From Phoronis australis (Eukaryota; Phoronida; Phoronidae): a stretch of DNA of 64,000 bases. Each line of letters begins with the position of its first letter. The first letter of the stretch is position 1. The notes under the pieces were generated by a model. That model ran no database searches and was not told the origin of the DNA. It saw only the letters and a list, made by a program, of their open reading frames with translations. Positions 11,968 through 24,200 of the stretch are shown here, one piece after another. The position numbers and the translations under genes were made by a program. The DNA lies in contig NMRA01000680.1 in assembly GCA_002633005.1 (NCBI GenBank), positions 73,913-137,912 of the forward strand, given 5' to 3'.

Positions 11968-14793
11968 ACAGTTTTTCTTAGGTGACTGTGATATTATTTG
12001 GCTGAGGAATCCAATCACTAGGACATCTGTTACAACTATGTGGTTTCTTATTCAAATTCTACATACCATCAACCATTAAAAATACAGTTCAAAACACTTA
12101 GCTAGTAAGGATTTTCTTTTTCAGACATGACTGTAAGAGATGGAGTATATGCAAATTTACGTGTTTTGAATAACATTGACATCATTTTGCAAGTGTGCCT
12201 GAAAATTGTGTTTGACTTCTCAGATCCTTGCAATTTCCTGAAGAAAAATAAGAAATACATGTTAAGATCATGAAAAAACATTAAATTTCAATTAAATGTG
12301 TGATTTAATTAAATGCCATATGTATTAAAAACATGTAGTGTTTCAGTGGAACAAAATAACGATGGATTTCTGGCTATTTTCAGTTATATCAATGATCACT
12401 CTGGCCATAATTAACATTTTTTCATACTTTAAGATGCGTAAATGTCATAAGTACCGGTGCTAAAACAAGATCACCATACAAATATCTGCCAAAGGTGAAG
12501 GAATTCTGTCAATATGATTGCATGACATAAAAAATCTGCACCCTGGGTGAAAACATGCCTTCCGCTTAATTGTAATTGACATCGAAACCATGATGATTTG
12601 TTTACGCTAACAGACGTCCAAGCAAGAGCACAAGGCTTCCCAGTAGAAACAACGAGGGCTACTTACGCTAAAACAATGTTTCCTCAGTAAATGTAAGCCA
12701 GACGTTGATTTTGTCGGAGCAACTGTGTGAAGAAGGGGAGCGAGCATGGAAATTTCCAAACAAAAAGTGCAAAATATTAACAGCATCCTGTGACTGCTGT
12801 TTTCAAGCAAATCTCTCACTGTGACTCTGATATCGGCTTTACATTTTCGATACAACGGAAATTTTGGAATTTCAACTCACTTTTGTACATATTCAAAAGC
12901 TTTAACGTTTTAATATAATGCTCATTCCAGAGGTCATTGTACGTCACGGAGAAACAGAAGTCGGTTAAAAATTGTATACAATGGTGGAAGAATAAATCGA
13001 TAATACGATGCAAAGCAGTAAAGATCAGGCTCTAATATTACGGCTCATTGCCCAGGTTTATTAGAGGAAAAATTGCCTCAGAACAAAATGCACATGTGTC
13101 TCAGATGGCTAAAAATCTTATGGATAAAATGGTTGGAAAATCCGTTATGGTCGCATAAGCACATGTCTCTTGGCGTTGAATGTCCATTGGACACACTGAT
13201 ACCAAAGATTACAACATGGTCACTTTGACCAAGCTGTTCCCACAAAGATCTAAATTTTTGTCGAAGGAGCGACAATGATTGCCAGATTGAGTAGAAGTGC
13301 GTTTCAATCCACGAAAGATCCTGTCCCATGAAGATTCTTCTAATAATTATTCGTCCACAAACTTTTATCAGGGAGCATTATGTCATCATCTGTCCGTCCA
13401 ACGACCACTGGCAGTGTGTCATCAAAATACCTTAATATAATTTAATCTAGAAGTTTTGCTGATGTGTTGATTTCATAGAGAGCACGGTACATGCAAATTT
13501 TCGGACAGGGCCGACTTAACTGGTGTGTCGCCTGGTGGCAATTTTATGTTTTTACACTTGCCTCTGTATCTTCAGAGTTGCTTAACGAATTTTCATGAAA
13601 TTTGGAAAGTGGGTATTTACAACAGAAGCCACGTTTTGAAATGGATTTGCGCCACCTAGTACCTAATTTTTACAGTTTTGGTAATGGTCTGATACAAGGT
13701 GCCCGAATATTGAGAAGCAAATTTTCGTCACTGAATAACGGGCATCAAACTGGCTCTCACATTACGGGCACGTTATATCAGACTGTTGTCGTTTTTTCAA
13801 TCTGTGTGTTTTTCTCTCTACCCTTCTTTAGGTTTAGACACTATAATGATGATTATGGAAATTGATGGGCATATTTGGACGAGGACAGCCGACGAGGATT
13901 TTGAGACCACTACGACTACAGTGGCTCCTCCCTGCGAGACTTTTGTTTTTTGCGTTGGACTCCGTGTGGCTCTATCTCCTAAACCATCTGCAGGGTCATT
14001 ATTAAATTTGGCAAGTGCATTTATTTGAAGGGGGCATTAGACGACGACGACGACTTTGAAACGGATCCGACTACGCCGAGTCCCTGTAGGGGCAATGTTA
14101 TTCTGTCCGTGTATTTTTAGAGCCCATGAATGCATTTTTATGAAATTTGACTTATATGTTTCTAGTTATGACGTGATGACAACGTATCGTTTTCAGATGC
14201 ATTTGACGTAGTGTACACCTTCTAGTGAACATTGAATTACGCTTGACTAAGTTTTAATGACGTCCTTCTTTCTATCGGCCAAACCACACTAATCATCATA
14301 ATCAAAATTGGCAAATGTGTCCAAACTGGGTTGATGATTTTTGGACAGTTTTGATGTCTGTGGCAGAATAGTGGTATTTTTCTTTGTTTGCATCCCCAGG
14401 CAGCTGTTCCTCTCCTGCAAGATCTCTGTGAAACTTACACGTGTGTTTCTATGAATGTGACCACAGGTGACGCTGTTTGCATGGACTACCAATGTGCCAC
14501 CAGTTCCAACGTTAGTGTTTATGGTCTTGGCAGGAGTGTCTCTATTGAGAAGATCATTCATGATTTGCTATTCAGCCTTCACAGGCTTAAGCATACAACT
14601 TTGCTCCATACAGTGCATCTGCGCTATTTGCGATGCACACGGAGAGCTGCAGTGGTAAAATTAGAGTTAAGTAGGCGCCTAAAGCCCACCGTATCACCTT
14701 AAGCACTGGAATTTAAAAGCACATTGAATTTGCTAAACCTCACAAACATGTTGGGCTATTTTTTCTCACGAGTAGATGATTACTTCTAGTCTG
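11968..14793. other. Non-coding stretch, no gene supported
   Basis: Nothing family-like was found. A pair of related plus-strand segments near 13880-13940 and 14040-14090 each read as acidic D/E-rich then FET..TT..P, suggesting a small duplicated unit. Neither has an intact frame with a start or splice context, so no gene is called. Confidence 0.4.
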
Positions 14794-15035
14794 CAGTGGC
14801 GAATCTATGATGTCGCAACCACACATATAGGAAGGCAAAAGTCCACCTGCATTCCAAGCGGTCTTTGAAGGGGGCCCAAACACAATTGTAAACGAAAATA
14901 AGCACATAACGCTCAAAAACGATATCCTGCCTGCGTTTTATGTACCTGTCTGTCGACTATCCGATTCATTTCGCTGAATCCTCGTTCACATTCAGCTGTA
15001 CTGCAAGGAAGAGTCTTAATGCATAATGTAAAAAG
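14794..15035 (-). mobile_element. 3' end of a hAT transposon (dimerisation-domain fragment plus terminal repeat)
   Basis: On the minus strand 15035-14955 reads LFTLCIKTLPCSTAECERGF and then SEMNRI. This matches the C-terminal hAT dimerisation motif (leucine-rich start, P.STAE.ER.FS..., then R/I), of the type found in ZNF862/DUF4371-like hAT proteins. The frame then diverges and stops at 14913-14915. About 120 bases further, at 14794, lies CAGTGGCGAATC, which resembles hAT-type terminal inverted repeats (CAGTGGCG...) and is correctly placed for the element's 3' end. Upstream coding is replaced by short GCGCC-rich duplications, so the element is truncated and dead. Confidence 0.65.
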
Positions 15036-15152
15036 ATGGCCGGCTGCGCCTATGTGCGCCTTTGCCCCACTATAACGTAACTCAAGGTGCCTAAGCGCTA
15101 CGCTGAAATGCCAAAAGGTGTTTGGCTGCGCGTACGTGCGCCTTCGCCTCAC

Positions 15153-16994
15153 TGCAGAACACGCATATCAACGTTCTGCGTACACTACTGAGGTGTTGTT
15201 GACAAGAGTTCATATTTTGGATTCTTTTTCATTCAAACTTGAATGACGAGACTATTGTAAAACTTACGGCAAAGCTGTATCATTACCATATACCACAAAC
15301 CTGTAACGGAACAAAGCACAATAAGCACTGTTTAAAGCTGCACTTTGATCGACAAAGCTGGCTAAAAATGCAACTCGAGTTTGACATATCCCCTCATTGA
15401 TTTTGTCTCTAAAATTTTCTTATTAGATAGAACTTGTTCTCTCTAACTAAAGAAGATACAAATGGATAAAAGACAGGGAGGTCCCGTCAATCTCATTGAG
15501 GGACTGACCCCCGCGAAATGCTGATTAGGCGGGTTGTAAATCCCATTAAAAGTACTTGCAGGTCAGTCCCACAACCATTAACATAACTACTGGTTGTCAC
15601 AGCTACATGGTTACTGAGCGACCTTTTGAACATTCACAAGGGTTGTGGGGTTGTGTCTTACCGGGTGAATCTCGACCGGAAGGCACTCGAAAAGCTGGTT
15701 TAATTACGCACGCCTCAGGAAATTGCCGTGATGCAATTCAAGCAACCGTGCGCAGGCCAATATGACACAATAGTAAGTGGTGTACCAAAGCTGTGATTGT
15801 GCGCTGAAGGCGCGAGTAACAATATTGCCTGAGAAGTCAGTATTCACGAGCAGTGTCTGGTGTGACTCACGGTCTCACTTCCGGCAAGTACATGTACATG
15901 TAAGTCACTAAGCGGAAAGTAGCGCCTCTTCTGGGAATTCCACATTGAAATGTCAAAGTTGCAAATGCGTTGTCTATAATCAGTGGTTCTACCACGGAAA
16001 TTTAAAAGCCTTCTCTGTCGGCATACCATTCTCCAATCAACATTTCACTCTTCAACGGAAATGAAACCGGTCGTTAAGCATCCTACGTGTATCATTTAGC
16101 GTTTCTTTGCTTGATTATTTAAAAAGAGCTCCCCAGGGTAAGGTACGCACGCCACCTCACATAATTTGAAGTGCGTACTGCTCCGTGTCACCGTAGGTGG
16201 ACGCCGAAGAGTTTCCCCAGACTTTGTAGATACAATTGCAATACGAAGCTCATCCCGATTTCCGTAAGACTTTATCATGTAAATTTCTTAGAAGATTCGA
16301 CTTGTTACAATTCACTCTTCCATTTTCCGCATTCTTGCCAGCAGCGTGGTCGTATACACTGTACTCTAGTGTTCACTTAGGTCATTGTGTGGCATTTGGG
16401 TCATTGCATGGCGTCATTGGGTCAAAAGAGTAGAAAATGGCAGACAATTTGATTCAAGGCAGTTAGCGAAAAGTAAAGAGAGTCGAAATGTGACAGGTGA
16501 ACACCCTACGGTTTCTCAAACATGCCAGTGGAATTCATATTGGTTCGTACTGGCACAGTATTTTTCTCCCATTATTTTGTTTTATATCCATTTCACAAAC
16601 TTGAGAAAAACATTTTGATGTCCCTTTAGCTTTGTTTCAGGAGGATCTTAGCCAATACTCAGCTCGGCAGTAAACAGTTTAAGAATTGGTTTACTGACTA
16701 TGAGGATCTATGAGATTCTGAGAGAATAGTGACGCCAGAAAGATATCCGCAAAATATAACTACTTTCCAGCAGTAGGTCAAGCATGGTGTACATCGGTAT
16801 TCAAGAAGTCCACCATTTGGAATAGAAACTATGCAATGGAAATTCGGAAAATACCGGGTCGCCGTGCGGGGCACCATACTTCTTGGGAGGGCCATATTTT
16901 AAATAATTACATCTTCATGGAAACAACGTAGAAAATATATCTGAAACTAAATAAGGCGATCCAGATCCTCCCAAGGATACTATTGTTTCGTGAA
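15153..16994. other. Non-coding stretch, no gene seen
   Basis: Short unrelated frames only. I searched for the partner hAT terminus (…CGCCACTG) here and did not see it. Confidence 0.4.
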
Positions 16995-17169
16995 ATGAAG
17001 AATATAAATCGGTAAATAAAACAACAAGAATGGATCAACTGAAATTTGAAATTTTCGGAGGTAACAACTTCCTTTATCAACAATAAAAAAAGGAAGTTGT
17101 TACCTCCGAAAATTTCAAATTTCAGTTGATCCATTCTTGTTGTTTTATTTACCGATTTATATTCTTCAT
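16995..17169. repeat. Perfect 81-bp-arm inverted repeat with 13-bp loop
   Basis: Arms 16995-17075 and 17089-17169 are exact reverse complements as far as I can read, separated by the 13-base loop atcaacaataaaa. The motif 'cttcatggaaaca' lies at the right arm's outer end and occurs again about 70 bases left of the left arm (16913-16925). Perfect identity implies recent origin or continuing gene conversion; an assembly or read-chimera artefact is also possible. No coding function is seen. Confidence 0.9.
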
Positions 17170-17900
17170 GGAAACAGAAATGTTAATTCTTTCCTCTTTA
17201 ACCAGCGACTGACAATTTTCAAGAGATTTTGACCAGGTAATATATTGCCCCAAAGCGAAGTGACTGCATAGTTTGCGAATAGACCGCTAGGTGAAAATGA
17301 AAATGGCGGAATAAAAAGCGAACAGCACGACAAAGATTATCCGAGTGAAAAAGAAGTTTTGATTACCATGCACTGAGCTATTCCCGTTGTATTATTTCTG
17401 AATACAAATCCTTTCACCCGATCGTTATTTTTAGGGAAGTTAATGCTACAATTTTAATGTACAGTCCTCCAACCCTGTTCGCAATATTCGGCTATTAGCT
17501 TAGTCATATGAGATCATAACTAAGGAGGTGAACCACACATGTTTATTCCACGGGGTAGATTCTGATTATTCCACGAAACATATTGAACTGCCATATGGGG
17601 GTAAGCGCCCTGTTTACAGAACGAGAAAGTGTTCATGTCCAATTTAAAATTAAACAAATGTTTACACACTTACATATGGCAACCTTCTCCACGTATTTGA
17701 TCATAATTTCCATGATACTAAAAGATCACGAACGTATACGCTCGTGGCATTTGACAGACCATGTAACTTCAGCAAATATTTAACATTCATTTCTGCTCTG
17801 ACTGCACGTGAAAAGTACGTAATTTCGCGCAAGCCGAAAGCTTATGTACATAGATTATTACATGGCGAAGTCGTTATCCCACGTTATCTAGAGCCCGAGT

Positions 17901-17962
17901 GGATTTTGGAGAATTATCGCCCGAGGGGCGTTAGCCCGGAGGGTGATAATTCTACAAAATCC
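17901..17962. repeat. Imperfect hairpin with GC-rich apex
   Basis: GGATTTTG and GAATTATC on the left are mirrored by GATAATTC and CAAAATCC on the right, around a GC-rich centre containing 'cccgaggggcg' and 'agcccggaggg'. Single mismatches interrupt the stem. It could be a small MITE or a structured RNA element. Nothing decides which. Confidence 0.75.
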
Positions 17963-18316
17963 AGCTAGCTGTATGAAGACTGTCACCAAAAGACAGCTAG
18001 GTACCACTGTTTGTATTTCTTCCGTAAACCCCGAAATTGCACGCAGCCAGGGTAGTTCTGCTCGTCAGCGCGCCGTAAAACTTGTATCAAAATGTAAAGC
18101 TAAAGACCGGACGGGGTGCATGCAAAATCTGGAAATCAACCGACACTCACCTTGCCCATTACAGCCGTTTAAGTGAAAACAATGCAATAAACGTCATTTT
18201 CTTGCGTAAGTCTCCGCCTTTTCTAACAATGAAAAGTATGTCGTCGTTTTGAAAACAATACGCTCGTGTCACGCGCACGCGCTTTTTCCTAAATTTTCGC
18301 AACAACTTCGGAGAAG

Positions 18317-18986
18317 CAAAATTTGTTCTGAAATTCGGTTTTTCGGTATCGAAACTCTAAAAACTTGTAATGAAGTGAAACCAGTTCCAATAATTTGTTG
18401 TGACGTGTATGCAAGCTCGTGAAAGAACAGCAGTTGATTGAAGAATCGGCCGGGCGAAAAAAGAAGCTGGCCAATAGGTGACGCAATATTTCATGGCGCC
18501 GAAAGCCGTCGCTAAAGATCGCTGCACAACTTTAGCAGCAGAATAAAGGTAGAACGCCATTTTTTCAACACTGTTAAATAATTTTGTTTATTGTAGGAAG
18601 ACTGTAGTTTTTATCGACACTAATTTTGTGTCAGATTTTATCTTACCACTTTTTTACCCACATCGGTGCAAAGCTGTATATTTATATACAGCTTTGTACC
18701 AAGGCTAAGTGGTACCTAGCTGTATTTTGACCATAGTCTTCATACACTTACCTGGCTGGTTACACTCAGTGTTGATCTTCCATAAAACAAAATTTGTTCT
18801 GAAATTCAGTTTTTCGGTATCGAAATTCTGAAAACTTGTAATGAAGTGAAACCAGTTCCAATAATTTGTTGTGACGTGTACGCAAGCTCGAGAAAGAACA
18901 ACAGTTGATTGAAAAATCGGCGAAAAAATAAACTGGCCAATAGGTGACGCAATATTTCATGGCGCCGAAAGCCGTCGCTCAAGATC
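18317..18986. repeat. Direct duplication of a ~200-bp block
   Basis: Blocks 18317-18520 and 18788-18986 align almost throughout, from 'aaaatttgttctgaaattc' through 'ggccaataggtgacgcaat' to 'gccgaaagccgtcgct'. They are in the same orientation about 470 bp apart. Differences are single substitutions and one short deletion in the second copy ('ggccgggcg' lost). The block contains a CCAAT-like 'ggccaat' motif. Both copies lie outside any recognised gene. Confidence 0.85.
18665..18700. repeat. 17-bp-stem hairpin
   Basis: GGTGCAAAGCTGTATAT is mirrored, with one mismatch, by ATATACAGCTTTGTACC across a two-base loop. It lies between the two duplicated blocks. Confidence 0.85.
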
Positions 18987-21072
18987 ACGCCACTTCAAAG
19001 TTATGCTCTGCATAGAACTTGATTTGACTCCCACAAATCCATAGTATTAGTTGATTCAAAAGTTTTCTTTTATTTATGCCGAGTTGTTTGATCTGTGCAT
19101 TGCTTTTCGGCAGCCAATTTATAATGGCTCCTATGGTCGTCATATGCTGCCGCCTTTTGAAAGAACAGAAAACCACACAGAAAAAGGCCAAGAAAATGAG
19201 TGGAAAGTGGTTTACAGCAATTCTACTACAACCAAAAACTGTTTTACTAGTATGATATCGACTTTTAAATCGATTAAAATTGATTTAGAATTTCAGTCCT
19301 GGAAAATAAATCGCAATTGCTTTATTCCAGATAGATCTTACTTATTTTCTATTTGTGCCCTCTTTATTTAACTTTTTGCTCTTGTTGTTCTTAACACCAC
19401 TTATCTCTACTGTCTTTCTTTTTCTTTTCAGTTTTTCTTCATTCTCTGTTAACACCTTGTCAGCCAAAACAGAACTGTAACCCTTTGGGACTTTGTCCGT
19501 GCAAGTTGATCATTGAACCTCGATACAATTGTTCTAATAAATTACCCAATATCGTATTGTTTGATTTTTTCTCACCTTTAACAGGCTTCTGCAATCATAA
19601 ATAAATAAATAAATACCCAAGTTGTATTTGCATTTTATTGCTCAATCTCTTCTTTTATTTTTGATTATGTCATGCTGTGTTGTATGTAACAATGCAATAT
19701 AGTGAAATAAAGTCAATGTTTTACTTTATTGGTGGCCATTCTCTATCAATTCAAGTATTTTAATTTTCTTCAAATAAATNACATTTTGTTTGTAAACATT
19801 TACTCAAAGCATGATCCTATGCACATGGCACCGAATGGGGGGAAGGTCGGGAGGGGGATTACTTTTGAAATTACGTTAGAAAACACACTAAAATTCGCAA
19901 AAAAAAATTACCCCTCCTGGTGAAGACTTCCTGGTAGAAGTCATTCGTAGCTAAACATTTGATACAGTCTGGTGGCGTTTTTCCATATTGGATTGAGAAA
20001 CTCTTATATCGTGTAAACGTGTCAATGATTTATACACAGGAGATCTTTCAAAGTGAGAAGTCAGCGAAAGTGAGATCTGAGTTTCATAAAACTTTGAAAC
20101 TAGCCTGCTGTTTAAGTTTTGATTGGTGCATGTCAAATGAAAAGTGGATGTTAATGAAACGTGCCTGTTTCTATGCAACGTATTACTCGTTTACGCAACC
20201 AACAAGGGACAACTGTTTTGGCGCATATTAACGAGCTTCCATATATAGGCTAATATAAGAAGGATCTCAACAACAGTACCAAAATGTACACATTTGTCTT
20301 TTCTCTGGTAAAGACAAGTTTTGAATAAGAAATACCTGTCCATATACGTGTGCGTGTGTGGGTGGGGTGTGTGTTCGTATGTGTATATATATGTTCACGT
20401 ACATAAATACTGATTTCCTAAAAATATTTAATTGCTGTAAAATGCAAAATCCCTGAAGACATTAACAATGGACACAAAGCAACACTGTGTCAACTGGCCG
20501 CAGTACAGTAGATAGTCATCACATAAGCCCTCCATACGTCTTAAGCTATGATTAAACCACGGAAGTCATGTCGCTATAAATTTTCCTAAACAACATTCAA
20601 GAATGAATGGACTCACCAGAGACAGCCCAAGAGTTATTATGTCTGCAGCGATGGATGTTACAGACGTGTCTCCGATGAGTTGCCAACAGTCACTGTTACG
20701 GTGCGCGGCTTTAGACGCTCTGAGGCTGGGTTTAAGATCTTTTATAGGCCCAATTCCCGTACCAGGTTGAATTTCAAAACTATGTTGCACATAAAGGGAC
20801 ACCTTAGGCGGTCGTTGATGTCTTTAACTCCTCCCATCTCAACAAATACTGCTGGAATCAAACATTTTTGGAAAAGTTCTTGGTTCAGTTGTCCAAATCG
20901 GCAACTGGCCATATTAACACTGTTATGACGTCCGCTTATCACCAAAACTTCCCTCCAAGTCTTGAGGGTACTTGTTGATTCCACCCACCAACTGATACCG
21001 AAGAGAACTGCCTCTCCTGAGCGCAAGGTATGTTGCGGGACAATAAGGTGTATCTTGTCGCGACTTGAGCAC
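18987..21072. other. Non-coding stretch; GT-rich patch
   Basis: No gene seen. A GT-rich purine/pyrimidine patch lies at 20346-20392, and one undetermined base at 19780. A long minus-strand frame covering 20742-21104 is mostly an out-of-frame extension over the last ATPSCKMT exon and has no family match of its own. Confidence 0.45.
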
Positions 21073-21249
21073 TCAGTCTTTCCTAAAATGTGACTGGACT
21101 CCATTTAATGCACAGATATAGCACCACACTGTATCTACACCTTCCCCAATTGTCTGTGACTCTTTCCAATTTTCTAGTGGAAACCTACAGGCAATCACTT
21201 GACTACCATTGCCAAGTTCATCTTCAAATTTCTTTTGAAGTGGATCCAT
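21073..21249 (-). CDS. ATPSCKMT: ATPSCKMT terminal coding exon
   Basis: 58 codons plus TGA at 21075-21073, after acceptor TTGTTTTTCAG. It starts [12 protein letters not shown], continues with [11 protein letters not shown] and GEGVDTVW, and ends SHFRKD. The order matches the C-terminal part of FAM173 proteins. Confidence 0.88.
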   Translation of the reverse strand: MDPLQKKFEDELGNGSQVIACRFPLENWKESQTIGEGVDTVWCYICALNGVQSHFRKD

Positions 21250-24200
21250 CTGAAAAACAATTCAACCTGCAATAAATCACTGCTGTCAGGAATCATCTTC
21301 AACTACAGAGAAAACCATCTTTGTAAGAAAAGCATTGCTTCTGGTAGCCAACAGCAGTCCAAACGTTTTTTTAAACAAAACGTGCATTGAAGTGTGACAT
21401 AGATGGAGTTACGTGTAGGACAACATATACAGTTACCCGGTAGTAGTTTTTTCAATTAAACTACAAGTAGACCCTAGGCAGAGTTGAAATTCAAAAAAGT
21501 TTGGACAAACAAAATCTGAACTAAACATCCATTTCTGGCTAAAACACATTTCGATTCAAGCAACTTATGATGTGACTCCATTCACATTGATACAATAGCA
21601 ACAGTTTGCCACGCAAATCAATTTACAAACAATTTTAAAGTGGCTTGGTACTATAACGTCAGACTTAACTCTTTAACTAACGTTTGACAAGTCCAATCTT
21701 TACGAAAATGCAATGGTGATGTCTTCTTAATATATACCAATTTGCCACATATCATCTCAGATAGAGAAAAACACAGAAAATTATTAAAGTTGCCACTAAG
21801 GGAACAGCAGTCATTGCATCTGTCATCATCGTGTGTTGCCATGTTCATAATTTTGCCAAATTTAACAAAGATCCTGAATGGGGTTTAAGAGATACATCCA
21901 TGGATGCAAAACGCCACTACGTAACAGAATTGTCGAGCAACCTTTAACTAACATCAGCTCTGCTCACTGCCATAGGAACAAATCTGCTAATTTTGAAGAT
22001 TCTGTGAGTGGCTGGCAGACTGGGAGATGGACGCCAAAAACAGACTCAAAAATAGTCAACATGGTCACTAAGTAACGAAGAATACATTGACTCCATCCAC
22101 AAATGGGGAAGCCATCATCAGCTCTTTAATACATGTAGATACTTACTTACCAAGTTTTATGTACATGTAAATGAGTCACGCACCTCTGAAGATATCGAGG
22201 TAAACTTAAAATTACCACTAGGGGCCACGGCAGTACTGAGTGGTCATCTTTTGTGACGTTCACAGAAATACATTTGTCACATTTCACGACAAGGATGGAA
22301 GGGATTTAGGAGATACACCCATCAATTGCAGACCAACAGACAGATGTCGGACACAAATGACAGCAATATGAGACCACATAGGTGAGTGGGCGCATAATAA
22401 GGGGTGGCGTTGGGGGCACAGGAGGGAAGAGTTAAACTCAATGCATGTGATGCTGCACGTCTTCAACGAAAAAGGGCATTAAACTTTGATGTAAAACAGT
22501 CATACAGATTGACGCATGTGCACACCCAGGGTGGCTCATTTGGCGAATTGGGCTAAAAGATCTGTCTCAGAGAAACAAAACTCCGAAAAAAGTAGAAAAC
22601 GAGATAAAAGTCCACTAAAAAGCATGAACTACCAAAACTCGGCCAACGCACTATTCATAGCTCTGAATGTACCCTGTGAATCTTATTAAAAGGTTCACAT
22701 TCTCAAAAATCTGAGCCCCCATCCTTTAGGTTGGGTGCACGCATCTGTTCAGTGTTGGAAAAACTTAACACAATTATAGAACAAGTCAAGTTACACGTCA
22801 AGAACTGATTTGAAATAAATAACGGAAATAAAAATTAACATCTGGAATAATTTAGGAACAGACTATCCTAGTAAGAACAGATGCTAACATTTTTGAAACC
22901 CTTAATCCATATGCCTGCCAAATTTCAGAACATAATTCAAACTTTAAAAAAATGTGAAGCTATCCACCAATGAGGCACAGTCTACGTGCTCAGTTTATGT
23001 GAATTTGATAAAAATTCATTTTGCAAAAAAGCAAACAAAAACAGATTTTTTGCATATTTTTTCCAAGTGATAAACGTTGGCCATAACAAAGTAATCTTAG
23101 AACCAATTTTTGTCAAAACAAAGGCCTCAAAGCTCAAGCTAAGGGATGTACCCGTGATCATGTTAAATTGAGTTATGAGGCCAGAATGAAACTAAGAAAA
23201 ATGTAAACACAAAAAATCTAATAACAGACAGTGATAAAAGGTACGTACCATCTGCTGGACGCCAAAGATTACGACTGTGTTATATGGAGACAAATTGAAC
23301 TGAAACATATTAAATAAGTCATATGTTACATTGTATGAGAATTATTCAGAAGGTACTTAAACTTAAAAAAACAAAAAGCCAACCTAGATATAACTTCAGT
23401 GAGCGCGAGTGGGTGTTGTGACATAGAATGTGTAACAAGATGTCTTGGAAAGAACATCTAAAATTATGTCAATCATAACCCATGCACCATGGTAAAGTGC
23501 CTTAATGAAAGAGAACTGAGGTTGGTGAACTGAATAACTTTTTGAGGTTGAATGTGGCACATCACTTCATACCGAAGGCTAAAACTGTCAACTTGCCATA
23601 AAGCAGTGTATAAAATTATGAACACCATGCCTTACCAAAAAATGTCAAAACTGTCACTGCCCTCAATGCCTCAATTTTCGGGCAGAATAATGGCCTCATT
23701 TGCTTCTGAGACTAGTTTAAAATGAAACTTAGTTCCCTTCCAATGATTATAAAATCTCCCTTCAGGTTTGAATTTCTTTCAACAGACACGAGTCATGTAT
23801 TTCAACTGTTAAAAGATCAAAACATTAAACTAGTATGTATATTGTTAGATAACTCCAGGTTAGCCCCAGTGGTAATAGACCAAATGAGTGTAAAAATACA
23901 TTGAATTCCAAAATCGAACTTTACAGTTTGTCTGCAGAGCCAAAGGTTTGCACTGTGCTTCATCGCTACCATGAACACCAACACTACTGCCCATTCTACG
24001 AGATTAGCAGTCACTAGCATGGCATATTAAAAACATTCAAAACTGGAATATTGGCAACGAATGTATTTTAACAAACAACACGATATCCAGTTAAATTATC
24101 CGTATGCATGCCCACTTTCTTAGAAAATTCCTTCCGTGAACCAAATCTCATTACAGGAGTATCCGTACTACACAATTACTTGATATTGTAAATTGATGCG

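Noticed and set aside
20346-20392. GT-rich patch as a regulatory Z-DNA element
   Set aside because: Short and interrupted; no gene start nearby.
20742-21104. 120-codon minus-strand frame
   Set aside because: It overlaps the last ATPSCKMT exon in another frame, and the remainder matches nothing I recognise.
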